Positions 1 through 7,676 of a stretch of 64,000 nt of DNA are shown piece by piece. The DNA lies in assembly GCA_947174805.1 (NCBI GenBank), contig CAMWKH010000009.1, positions 1 through 64,000 on the forward strand, in the 5' to 3' direction. The notes beneath the pieces are model-generated. The model saw nothing but the letters and a program-made list of their open reading frames with translations, made no database searches and was not told the DNA's origin. This DNA comes from an uncultured Roseburia sp. (GTDB taxonomy: Bacteria > Bacillota > Clostridia > Lachnospirales > Lachnospiraceae). The stretch's first letter is position 1. Each line of letters opens with the position of its first letter. A program made the translations under genes and the position numbers.

Positions 1-268
1 CCAAATAAGATCAAAGTTTTTTCATTCTCCTATTGACATTTATTAGCTGGACTTTGGCTTTTTATAATATGCTGTTTTCCATATCAAACTCCCAACGCTT
101 GAGTGGTTCAAATACAATGGCGTCAATCTGTTTCTTGTTATATTACCACAAATACACACAGGATTCTATTTATTTTTCTTATTCTTTTATTCTGTCCAAT
201 CATCATCTGCCAAAAATGCAAAACAGAAACATGAGTGGAAGTTTAGAATGCAAATGTCTGGATAATGA

Positions 269-391
269 TACCGCAGCAAGACATATCTTGTCCTTGCTGA
301 TTTTCCCGGAGGGGAGTATAATACCTTTATGCAAAATCTATTCATAGAGGAATTGGCAGTAAAGATGAAGACGGCATTGCAGAGTGTTTAG
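269..391 (+). pseudogene. Possible C-terminal remnant of an unidentified gene
   Basis: The first 421 bases hold no convincing complete gene. A stop-bounded stretch reads as a protein-like tail of 40 residues containing LVLADFPGGEYNTF and ending ELAVKMKTALQSV, closed by TAG at 389-391. It has no upstream start in frame (TGA at 266-268), so if it was ever coding it is the truncated end of a gene. A longer open frame at 33-347 has no ribosome binding site and a composition unlike its neighbours. Family not recognised; the call rests only on protein-like composition. Confidence 0.25.
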
Positions 392-421
392 GAATTGTCA
401 TGTGAAGAAAAGGGGTGCATC

Positions 422-982
422 ATGAGGGATATGATGAAATTTGCAGACAGGGAAGCATTTCGAAAATGGCTTTCTGAGAATTGCCAGTCAGATGCGGGGA
501 TTTGGCTTTTGTTCGGCAAAGCCGGCGGACCAAAAACAATTAAGGCGGGGGAAGCACTGGAGGAAGCTCTCTGTTTTGGCTGGATAGACGGACAGATGCA
601 AAGCATCGACGACAAAACCTATAAGAAATATTTTTCTATGCGCAGGGAGAAGAGTAAGTGGTCAGAAAAAAATAAGGCATTGGCCCAAAAACTTGAAGAA
701 CAGGGGCTTATGACAGAATTTGGGAGGAAGAAAATAGAGGAAGCCAAAAAAAACGGCCAGTGGAACGCAAAAAATTCCATGGCGGTTACGGAGGAACAAA
801 TTGCCCAGGTATCCGCATTGCTGGAAGAGTATGAGCCTGCCTTCACAAATTTTAAGGCTATGTCCTTATCTGTAAAGAAAACCTATACCCGGGCATATTT
901 TGATGCGAAGACAGATGCCGGACGGGAAAAGAGGATTGCCTGGATGGTGGACAGGCTCAACAAAAATTTAAAACCGATGTGA
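422..982 (+). CDS. YdeI/OmpD-associated family protein
   Basis: A 186-residue protein of the YdeI/OmdA family. The family hallmark block EEALCFGWIDGQ is at about residues 45-57, followed by a KYFSMRREKSKWSEKN block that matches the usual FTPRR..S.WS..N pattern, and a basic C-terminal half with YTRAYFDAKT and REKRI. The ATG at 422 is preferred over an in-frame ATG at 395 because it has GGGG upstream at 411-414 and the family N-terminus begins here. Members are annotated as bacteriocin-protection or OmpD-associated proteins, but the biochemical role is unclear. The next gene starts 13 bases downstream, so the two are probably co-transcribed. Confidence 0.8.
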   Translation: MRDMMKFADREAFRKWLSENCQSDAGIWLLFGKAGGPKTIKAGEALEEALCFGWIDGQMQSIDDKTYKKYFSMRREKSKWSEKNKALAQKLEEQGLMTEFGRKKIEEAKKNGQWNAKNSMAVTEEQIAQVSALLEEYEPAFTNFKAMSLSVKKTYTRAYFDAKTDAGREKRIAWMVDRLNKNLKPM

Positions 983-994
983 GGTGATGTTCAA

Positions 995-1471
995 ATGAAT
1001 TATGAAATAGTGCCTTTGAGAGATATGCCTGAAATAAAAGAACGGGCGGCACAGTGGTTTCATGAAAAATGGGGGATTCCCCTGGAAGCATATTTGGAAA
1101 GCATGAAAGAGTGCCTGGCCGGAGAAAAACCAGTGCCCCAGTGGTATATGGCCCTGGAGGGAAACAGAATAATCGGCGGATTAGGCGTTATCGAAAATGA
1201 TTTCCATGGCAGAAAAGACCTTACCCCCAATGTCTGTGCCCTTTACACAGAAGAGGACAGGCGGTGCAGAGGAGTGGCCGGTGCGTTGTTAAATCATGTC
1301 TGTGCAGATATGAAGGACAAAGGGGTTGACGTGTTATACCTGGTAACAGACCACACTTCTTTTTATGAGCGTTACGGATGGGAGTTTTTATGTATGGTGC
1401 AGGGAGAGGGCGAGCCGGATTTGACAAGAATGTATGTGCATAGAAAAATATTTAAAAAACATAAGCGGTGA
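995..1471 (+). CDS. GNAT family N-acetyltransferase
   Basis: A 158-residue acetyltransferase of the GNAT fold. The acetyl-CoA loop is visible as EDRRCRGVAGALLNHV at about residues 87-102 (a relaxed R-x-x-G-x-A/G motif), and the strand-loop ending FYERYGWEFLC near residues 123-133 is typical of the family C-terminus. A strong ribosome binding site (GAGGTGA at 981-987) precedes the ATG at 995. Substrate cannot be predicted. It follows the YdeI-like gene with a 12-base gap and likely shares its transcript. Confidence 0.82.
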   Translation: MNYEIVPLRDMPEIKERAAQWFHEKWGIPLEAYLESMKECLAGEKPVPQWYMALEGNRIIGGLGVIENDFHGRKDLTPNVCALYTEEDRRCRGVAGALLNHVCADMKDKGVDVLYLVTDHTSFYERYGWEFLCMVQGEGEPDLTRMYVHRKIFKKHKR

Positions 1472-1488
1472 ATTAATGGAGGATTCAT

Positions 1489-2248
1489 GTGGATAATAAT
1501 TTGAATGAAATTATAGAAACAAAAGAAACTTTTAATATTTTACATGTACTTGATGAGTTTTTTACATCTGCATTTGAATTGGCCCAATCGTCATATGATG
1601 CTGTTATTAATTCAGCATTTTTTGAAAATTCTGTGGAGGTGATAAGAACGATTGATGATTCGGCTGAAGGGTTATCAAAGATATATAAAGGCATAAAGGC
1701 TGTTTCTTAGAAAATTTGAGAGATTGTGTCTTGGAATAGGTAAAATACCTGAACACAAAAGGAAAAAATATGTTAAAAAGATAACACGCAAAAAATTCAA
1801 TAAGGATACTGTATTTATTCTGGATGTAATAACCAGGGTAGAGGAGTTGGAAAAGATAGATATCTTTTCGCGGTTATGGGAAGTTAAAATGGATGAAAAG
1901 ATAGATGATGACAGATTTAGAAGATTTGTTATTATGACAGCCAATACCATGTTGCAGGATTTAAAATATATGTCGAATTATATTTCTAATGATAATTTCT
2001 ATATAACTTCTATGGAAGAAGAAGGATTGGTCACTCAGGGGTGGGTAATGTATGCAGGTTTAGGTATAGGAACAGACGAAGATTCCGGCGGCAATTTGTA
2101 TGAGTATACCAAAATGGCAAAAGAATATTGTGAGTTTGCCTGGAATAAAACACCTACAGATGAAAAAAAGAATGGACCCATTATGTTTACAGGAGATTCC
2201 ATACCTGCTGAAAGTATCGAAGACTTGTTTACTGATGAAAATCTATAA
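1489..2248 (+). pseudogene. Frameshifted gene for an unknown helical protein (two ORFs)
   Basis: Two adjacent frames look like one gene. The first (GTG 1489, GGAGG at 1478-1482) encodes 73 residues and stops at TAG 1708-1710. The second is open from 1697 and has only a TTG at 1724 as a possible start, without a ribosome binding site. Reading across the junction gives a continuous protein-like chain: YKGIKAVS in the first frame, then LRKFERLCLGIGKI in the second, ending ESIEDLFTDENL at 2248. The whole product would be about 260 residues, helical, with a C-terminal part containing EEEGLVTQGWVMYAGLGIG. Family not recognised. Either a single-base indel has broken the gene, or the TCT TAG A junction is a recoding site; an indel is more likely. 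Confidence 0.55.
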
Positions 2249-2355
2249 ATGAGTGGAAAAATTTGTCTTGCGAATCACTGGAATTTATGGGAGAATCTTT
2301 AAAGGGGTTTCAAATAGACTTTGAGAAATCCTATATAAATGAGGAGAGCTTTTAA
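2239..2355 (+). pseudogene. Gene-tail remnant coupled to the hydrolase start
   Basis: Frame +1 is open between a TGA at 2236-2238 and a TAA at 2353-2355 and reads KSINEWKNLSCESLEF, then KGFQIDFEKSYINEESF at its end. The composition is protein-like, it has no start codon of its own apart from a late ATG, and its stop overlaps the ATG of the following hydrolase (TAATG), a coupling normally seen between intact operon genes. The simplest reading is the 3' end of a gene whose body was deleted or replaced by the 1489-2248 segment. Family not recognised. Confidence 0.35.
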
Positions 2356-3185
2356 TGACAGAAAAGACATTTGAAACGCCATGTGGTGATATCCACTATT
2401 GGGTCAGTGGGAAACCAGAAAAACATACTTTGACCCTGGTGTTTTTGCCGGGACTCACCGCAGACCACAGACTGTTTGAAAAACAGATAGAATATTTTGA
2501 GGGAAAATACCAGGTGCTCGTCTGGGATGCCCCCGGACACGCTGTATCCTGGCCCTTTGAAATGAATTTTAGCCTGATGGATAAAGCAAGATGGCTGGAT
2601 GGGATTTTCCGAAAGGAAGAGATCAATCATCCTGTGATTGTGGGCCAGTCCATGGGGGGATATGTGGGGCAGGCCTATGTCCAGTTATTTCCAAAGAAAC
2701 TAAAAGGATTTGTGTCCATTGACTCAGCCCCCTTACAGAGAAAGTTTACAACGGGGATAGAAATCTGGCTTCTGAAGAATATGGAACCGGTATATCGATA
2801 TTACCCCTGGAAATCTCTTTTAAAAATCGGGACAAAAGGAGTGGCATCCTCGGCGTACGGCCAAGGGCTGATGTATGATATGATGATGATTTATGACGGG
2901 GACCAGAGGAGATATGCTCACTTGGCAGGCCATGGTTTTCGCATACTGGCGGAAGCCATAGAGGCGGACCTGCCTTACAAAATTTCTTGTCCTGCCCTGC
3001 TAATATGTGGGGAAAAAGACCGTGCAGGTTCCTGTATTCGGTATAGCAAAGTCTGGCATAAAGATACGGGAATTCCCCTGGAGTGGATAGAGGGAGCGGG
3101 GCACAATTCCAATACCGATGAGCCGGATAAGATTAATGAATTGATAGAAAAAGTACTTTTGGAGGTATCAGATGAAATGGAATAA
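2355..3185 (+). CDS. Alpha/beta hydrolase fold protein
   Basis: A 276-residue alpha/beta hydrolase. It shows the oxyanion region VFLPGLTADHRLF near residues 29-41, the nucleophile elbow GQSMGG (Ser at about residue 99), an acidic residue in LICGEKDRAG near 218-227 and the catalytic His in GAGHNSN near 249-255, so the triad is complete. No signal peptide is present, so it is cytoplasmic. The substrate is unknown; esterase or peptidase-like roles are both possible. GAGGAGAG at 2340-2347 serves as ribosome binding site. Its 3' end overlaps prmA by 14 bases, placing it at the head of the prmA-rsmE-nifS-thiI operon. Confidence 0.85.
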   Translation: MTEKTFETPCGDIHYWVSGKPEKHTLTLVFLPGLTADHRLFEKQIEYFEGKYQVLVWDAPGHAVSWPFEMNFSLMDKARWLDGIFRKEEINHPVIVGQSMGGYVGQAYVQLFPKKLKGFVSIDSAPLQRKFTTGIEIWLLKNMEPVYRYYPWKSLLKIGTKGVASSAYGQGLMYDMMMIYDGDQRRYAHLAGHGFRILAEAIEADLPYKISCPALLICGEKDRAGSCIRYSKVWHKDTGIPLEWIEGAGHNSNTDEPDKINELIEKVLLEVSDEME

Positions 3186-4137
3186 ATTTACCATAAAAAC
3201 CACAACCATTGCGGAGGATTTCTTAAGCGCCATGTTAAGTGACCTTGGCATAGAGGGAATTGAAATAGAGGATAATGTCCCTTTGACAAAGCAGGACCAG
3301 GCGGAGATGTTTATTGATTTTCTCCCGGAGCTTCCCCCGGACGAGGGAGAGGGATATGTAAGTTTTTACTTAGAGGACGGGAAAGACCACAGGGAAATTT
3401 TAGAACAGGTGAAAGCGGGCATAGAAGAGCAGCGCCAGTTTGTGGATGTGGGGGAGGGAACCATCACCGCAAGGGATACGGAAGATTTGGACTGGATGAA
3501 CAACTGGAAACAATATTTCCACGCATTTACCATAGATGATATTTTAATTAAGCCTACCTGGGAGGAGTTAAAGCCGGAGGATAAAGATAAGTTTTTAATC
3601 GAGATCGACCCGGGGATTTCTTTTGGGACGGGAAAGCATGAGACCACACAGCTCTGTATCCGCCAGCTGTCAAAATATATCAAAGAATACAAAAAAGATG
3701 CCCCAGTAAATGTGCTGGACGTTGGCTGCGGCAGTGGAATCCTCTCCATTGTGGCCTTAAAACTGGGGGCAGATTTTGTGTCAGGGACAGATTTGGATGA
3801 GAACTGCATCATCTCCACCAGGGAAAACATGGAAATCAACCATCTTCCGGCAGAGTCCGGGAATTTTTATGTGGGCAATCTGATTGACGATAGCGAACTG
3901 CAAAGTAAGGTTGGGACAAGTGATATTGTAGTTGCCAATATCCTAGCAGATGTGATTATTCCAATGGCTAAGGTGATTCCTTCCGTGTTAAAGGAGGGAG
4001 GGGTTTTTATTACCTCAGGAATTATTGATTTTAAAGAAAATGAGGTAAAGCATGCCATAACGGCAGCAGGAATGGAAATCATAGAAGTTAACCATCAGGG
4101 CGAGTGGGTCAATGTGACGGCCAGAAAGAACGGGTAA
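3172..4137 (+). CDS. prmA: Ribosomal protein L11 methyltransferase
   Basis: A 321-residue PrmA that trimethylates ribosomal protein L11 using S-adenosylmethionine. The N-terminal substrate-recognition region is followed by the linker DLDWMNNWKQYFHAF near residues 104-118, the FGTGKHETTQLC block near 153-164, and the SAM motif VLDVGCGSGILSIVALKLGA. The later IVVANILADVI matches the family N-I/L-L-A motif. The start has GGAGG at 3160-3164 inside the end of the hydrolase gene, so the two are translationally coupled. In Firmicutes prmA is commonly followed by rsmE, as here. Confidence 0.96.
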   Translation: MKWNKFTIKTTTIAEDFLSAMLSDLGIEGIEIEDNVPLTKQDQAEMFIDFLPELPPDEGEGYVSFYLEDGKDHREILEQVKAGIEEQRQFVDVGEGTITARDTEDLDWMNNWKQYFHAFTIDDILIKPTWEELKPEDKDKFLIEIDPGISFGTGKHETTQLCIRQLSKYIKEYKKDAPVNVLDVGCGSGILSIVALKLGADFVSGTDLDENCIISTRENMEINHLPAESGNFYVGNLIDDSELQSKVGTSDIVVANILADVIIPMAKVIPSVLKEGGVFITSGIIDFKENEVKHAITAAGMEIIEVNHQGEWVNVTARKNG

Positions 4138-4138
4138 G

Positions 4139-4879
4139 ATGTATCAGTTTTTTGTAACAGAGGAACAAATCGGAAGGGAATTTATCACCATCACAGGCGG
4201 CGATGTAAACCATATTAAAAACGTGCTTCGGATGAAGCCCGGGGAGACCATACGGGTGAGCAATCAAAAGGGGCAGGATTATTTTTGTAAAATCACCGAG
4301 GTGGGGGAGGAGTTTATTCAGGCGGATATTTTAGAGACAGAGGCTGCCACAACTGAGCTCCCTGGAAAAATTTACCTGTTTCAGGGAATCCCAAAAGGGG
4401 ACAGAATGGAAAATGTAATTGAAAAGGCAGTGGAACTTGGAGTGTATGAAATTATACCGGTGAGTATGCGCTACTGTGTGGTAAAACTGGACGAGAAAAA
4501 GCAGCAGGCGAAGCTAAAAAAATGGCAGGCATTGGCTATGGCGGCGGCAAAGCAGTCCAAGCGGAGCCTGGTGCCCAATATACATCCGGTGATGTCTTAC
4601 AAAGAGGCGCTTGCCTATGCCCTTCAAGCGGATGTGTGTCTGGTGCCCTATGAAAACCAGGCGGGGATGGAGGGGACAAAAGCATCTTTAAGTAAAATAA
4701 AAGGAAAGAGAAGTGTCAGCATTATCATAGGCCCGGAGGGGGGATTTGCCCCGGAGGAAATAGAAGCCGCAGGGGAGAGGGGGGAAGTTATCTCCCTGGG
4801 AAAGCGGATTTTAAGGACGGATACGGCGGCAATTACGGCAATGTCTATGGTAATGATGGAGATGGAAATGGAGATGTAA
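4139..4879 (+). CDS. rsmE: 16S rRNA (uracil(1498)-N(3))-methyltransferase
   Basis: A 246-residue SPOUT-class methyltransferase that methylates N3 of U1498 in 16S rRNA. The N-terminal PUA-like region includes HIKNVLRMKPGE; the catalytic half carries KGDRMENVIEKAVELGV, the AMAAAKQSKRSLVP block, and the SAM-binding knot IIIGPEGGFAPEEIEAA with LGKRILRTDTAAITAMS. The ATG follows the prmA stop by a single base. The extreme C-terminus is a low-complexity run of alternating Met and Glu after the conserved core, which probably does not affect function. Confidence 0.96.
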   Translation: MYQFFVTEEQIGREFITITGGDVNHIKNVLRMKPGETIRVSNQKGQDYFCKITEVGEEFIQADILETEAATTELPGKIYLFQGIPKGDRMENVIEKAVELGVYEIIPVSMRYCVVKLDEKKQQAKLKKWQALAMAAAKQSKRSLVPNIHPVMSYKEALAYALQADVCLVPYENQAGMEGTKASLSKIKGKRSVSIIIGPEGGFAPEEIEAAGERGEVISLGKRILRTDTAAITAMSMVMMEMEMEM

Positions 4880-4880
4880 A

Positions 4881-6035
4881 ATGGAAGTATATTTGGACAA
4901 TTCCGCCACCACTATGTGCAGCAAAAATGCTGCGGAAAAGATGGTGCAGGTATTACGGGAAGATTTTGGAAATCCTTCCTCCCTCCACAAAATGGGGGCA
5001 AAGGCGGAGGATTATATCAAAGAGGCAAAGCAGAAGATTGCCAAAACCTTAAAGGCGGAGGAAAAAGAAATTTTCTTTACCTCCGGGGGGACGGAGAGCA
5101 ATAATCTGGCGATTTTCGGAAGCGTGTCCGCCAATAAACGCCGGGGGAACCGGATTATAACCACATCCATAGAACATGCCTCGGTGCAGGCCCCCATGGC
5201 ATATTTAAAAGAGATGGGATATGATGTGGTGTTTTTAAATGTGGATAAGGAGGGCCTTATCTCCTTGGAAGAGTTAAAAGACGCTTTAAATAATGAGACA
5301 ATATTGGTGTCTCTTATGCATGTGAATAATGAAATCGGTACGGCCCAGCCTTTGGGGGAGATTTCAGAGATGATAAAAAATTATGCTCCGGGAGCCCTCT
5401 TTCATGTGGACGCCATCCAGTCCTACGGCAAATTTCCCATAGTTCCCAAAAAGCTGGGGATAGATTTGCTCTCTGTCAGCGGACATAAAATTCACGGGCC
5501 AAAGGGCAGCGGTTTTTTGTATGTTAAGGACAAGACAAAGATAAAACCTATTCTTTTGGGGGGAGGGCAGCAGAAAGGCATGCGCTCCGGCACAGAAAAT
5601 GTCCCTGCCATTGCTGGCCTGGGAGTGGCAGCCTATGAGGCTTATGAGAATCTTAACCGGAATTCAGAACACATGAGGAAATTAAAAGAATATTTTATAT
5701 CCAAGGTAACGGAGATAGAAGGGGTGACGGTGAATGGAAACATAGATGAAACTTCCGCTCCCCACATTGTAAGCGTAAGTGTAAGAGACGTAAAAAGTGA
5801 AGTGCTTTTACACTCCTTGGAGGAAAAAGGCGTGTATGTTTCGGCGGGGAGCGCCTGTTCTTCCAATAAAAGAGCTGTCAGCTCCACCTTGCAGAGCATT
5901 GGATTAAATCCAAATTTAATAGATTCCACGGTGCGTTTCAGCTTCTGCCCTTCCACTACAATGGAGGACCTGGATTACGCCCTGGAATGTATGGGGGAAA
6001 TCATTCCCTTCCGAAGAAAATTCATAAGAAAATAA
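4881..6035 (+). CDS. Cysteine desulfurase (NifS/IscS family), partner of ThiI
   Basis: A 384-residue PLP-dependent cysteine desulfurase of the class II NifS type. The N-terminal YLDNSATTMCS, the TSGGTESNNLAI block, the PLP lysine in SVSGHKIHGPKGSGF and the catalytic cysteine in SAGSACSSNKRAV are all present. It begins one base after rsmE ends and is followed 34 bases later by thiI. Firmicute ThiI proteins lacking a rhodanese domain receive persulfide from a dedicated NifZ-like desulfurase encoded next door, so this enzyme most likely supplies sulfur for 4-thiouridine in tRNA. It may also feed other pathways. Confidence 0.93.
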   Translation: MEVYLDNSATTMCSKNAAEKMVQVLREDFGNPSSLHKMGAKAEDYIKEAKQKIAKTLKAEEKEIFFTSGGTESNNLAIFGSVSANKRRGNRIITTSIEHASVQAPMAYLKEMGYDVVFLNVDKEGLISLEELKDALNNETILVSLMHVNNEIGTAQPLGEISEMIKNYAPGALFHVDAIQSYGKFPIVPKKLGIDLLSVSGHKIHGPKGSGFLYVKDKTKIKPILLGGGQQKGMRSGTENVPAIAGLGVAAYEAYENLNRNSEHMRKLKEYFISKVTEIEGVTVNGNIDETSAPHIVSVSVRDVKSEVLLHSLEEKGVYVSAGSACSSNKRAVSSTLQSIGLNPNLIDSTVRFSFCPSTTMEDLDYALECMGEIIPFRRKFIRK

Positions 6036-6069
6036 AACAGGACATGAGAAATATTGTCTGGAGGAAAGT

Positions 6070-7248
6070 ATGTATAAATCATTTTTAATAAAGTATGGAG
6101 AGATTGCAATCAAAGGAAAAAACAGGTATCTATTTGAGGAAGCTTTGGTGAATCAGATCAAGTATGCCTTAAAAGATGCGGAGGGGGAATTTAAAGTACG
6201 CCGTCTCCAGGGAAGAATTTATGTAGATACCCTAGGAGAGTATGATTACGATGAAGTGATGGAAAAATTAACCCATGTCTTTGGCATTGTTGGAATTTGC
6301 CCGGTGGTTTTAGTGGAGGATAAGGGCTTTGACGCCCTGGCGGAAGACGTGATTTCTTATATGGATAAAGTTTACCTGGATAAAAATATCACCTTTAAAG
6401 TCCATGCCAGACGCGCCAGGAAGAATTACCCTATGACATCCATGGAATTAAACGCGGCATTAGGGGAAAAAATTTTAGAGGCGTTCCCGGAGATAAAAGT
6501 GGATGTGCACAGTCCCCAGGTGCTTGTTTCTGTGGAGATCAGGGAGGAGATTAACATCTACTCCGTGGAGGTGAAGGGCGCAGGGGGAATGCCTGTGGGG
6601 ACAAACGGCCGTGCCATGCTTTTGCTCTCCGGGGGAATTGACAGCCCGGTGGCAGGGTACATGATTGCCAAGCGGGGGGTGGCCATTGACGCCGTTTATT
6701 TCCATGCGCCCCCTTATACCAGCGACAGGGCAAAACAGAAAGTAGTGGATTTGGCAAAAATCGTGGCGAGATACTCCGGCCCCATGAATCTTTATGTGGT
6801 TAATTTTACCGATATCCAGCTTGCCATTTATGAAAAATGCCCTCACGAGGAACTCACCATTATCATGCGCCGGTTTATGATGAAGCTTGCAGAACATTTT
6901 GCAGGGGAAGAGGGCAGTCTTGGCCTTGTGACAGGGGAGAGCATCGGCCAGGTGGCAAGCCAGACCATGCAGTCACTGGCGGCCACAAATGCAGTTTGCA
7001 CTTTGCCGGTATACCGTCCCCTAATCGGTTTTGATAAAAACGAGATAATTGAGATTTCCGAAAAAATAGATGCCTATGAGACCAGCATCCTTCCCTACGA
7101 GGACTGCTGTACCATATTTGTGGCAAAGCATCCTGTGACAAAACCCAATATTCAGGTCATTGAAAAGTCGGAACTGAAACTTTCCGACGGTATCGAAGAG
7201 TTGTTGAAAACAGCGATAGAGACTGTGGAAGTGATCAGGGTGGAATAA
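6070..7248 (+). CDS. thiI: tRNA 4-thiouridine synthase ThiI
   Basis: A 392-residue ThiI: ferredoxin-like and THUMP domains in the N-terminal half (THUMP around 60-165), then the adenylating PP-loop LLSGGIDSPVAGYMIAKRG near residues 184-202 and the downstream GESIGQVASQTMQSL and LPYEDCCTIF blocks. There is no C-terminal rhodanese domain, the usual state in Firmicutes, which is explained by the cysteine desulfurase directly upstream. It activates U8 of tRNA for thiolation. GGAGGAAAG at 6060-6068 is the ribosome binding site. The operon appears to end here, facing the minus-strand HPr-like gene. Confidence 0.95.
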   Translation: MYKSFLIKYGEIAIKGKNRYLFEEALVNQIKYALKDAEGEFKVRRLQGRIYVDTLGEYDYDEVMEKLTHVFGIVGICPVVLVEDKGFDALAEDVISYMDKVYLDKNITFKVHARRARKNYPMTSMELNAALGEKILEAFPEIKVDVHSPQVLVSVEIREEINIYSVEVKGAGGMPVGTNGRAMLLLSGGIDSPVAGYMIAKRGVAIDAVYFHAPPYTSDRAKQKVVDLAKIVARYSGPMNLYVVNFTDIQLAIYEKCPHEELTIIMRRFMMKLAEHFAGEEGSLGLVTGESIGQVASQTMQSLAATNAVCTLPVYRPLIGFDKNEIIEISEKIDAYETSILPYEDCCTIFVAKHPVTKPNIQVIEKSELKLSDGIEELLKTAIETVEVIRVE

Positions 7249-7267
7249 CAGAGAAAGAATTTGGAAA

Positions 7268-7293
7268 GCAAAAAGGCAGGGATGCCCCTGCCT
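7268..7293 (-). terminator. Rho-independent terminator of the HPr-like gene
   Basis: GGCAGGG (7275-7281) pairs with CCCTGCC (7286-7292) across a short loop. Read on the minus strand the hairpin is followed by a T-rich run (TTTTTGC), fitting the end of the minus-strand HPr-like gene. It may also slow transcripts leaving thiI. Confidence 0.7.
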
Positions 7294-7336
7294 GATAATT
7301 GCCAAATAAATTTTTGATTCCAATGGATTTACAGAA

Positions 7337-7567
7337 TTATACGAGATATGGTTTTAATACCTCAAGGACTTCCTCCTCGTTTCCTTCTGTATGTATAGCC
7401 AGCTCGATGGGTTTGGATAAATCCAGGCTGAAGATACCCATAATGGATTTTGCATCGATAACGTATCTGCCGGAAATTAAATCAAAATCATACTCAAACT
7501 GAGCAATGGCATTAACAAAAGCTTTTACCTTATCGATAGAGTTTAAAGAAATCTGTACTGTTTTCAT
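7337..7567 (-). CDS. HPr-like protein lacking the phosphorylatable histidine
   Basis: A 76-residue protein of the HPr fold. The block SIMGIFSLDLSKPIELAIH near residues 41-59 matches the regulatory Ser46 region of HPr (B. subtilis SIMGVMSL), and length and spacing fit the whole domain. The N-terminal active-site loop, normally G-(L/I)-H-A-R-P, is replaced by residues such as NSIDKVKAFVNAI, so the PTS phosphotransfer histidine is absent, as in the Crh-type regulators. It may therefore act as a signalling or CcpA-partner protein rather than a PTS carrier. It has its own sigma-A promoter (7607-7635) and ribosome binding site AGGAGG at 7578-7583 (minus strand). Confidence 0.8.
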   Translation of the reverse strand: MKTVQISLNSIDKVKAFVNAIAQFEYDFDLISGRYVIDAKSIMGIFSLDLSKPIELAIHTEGNEEEVLEVLKPYLV

Positions 7568-7606
7568 GGTTAAATAACCTCCTTATCAAACATATTGATT
7601 AATCCT

Positions 7607-7635
7607 ATAGTACTTGTTTTCCAAATAAAAGTCAA
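7607..7635 (-). promoter_or_regulatory. Sigma-A promoter of the HPr-like gene
   Basis: On the minus strand TTGACT (7630-7635) and TACTAT (7607-7612) are separated by 17 bases, pointing at the HPr-like gene about 40 bases away. Confidence 0.7.
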
Positions 7636-7676
7636 CTGCAATCGGACAGTCATTACTACAAAAAATGGAGAAAAAT

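Noticed and set aside
33..347. Open frame of 104 codons at the left edge
   Set aside because: No ribosome binding site, low-complexity Ser/Ile/Tyr-rich composition, no family features.
4850..4879. Met-Glu run at the end of rsmE as a possible frameshift
   Set aside because: The conserved SPOUT knot is complete before it and the next gene begins right after the stop.
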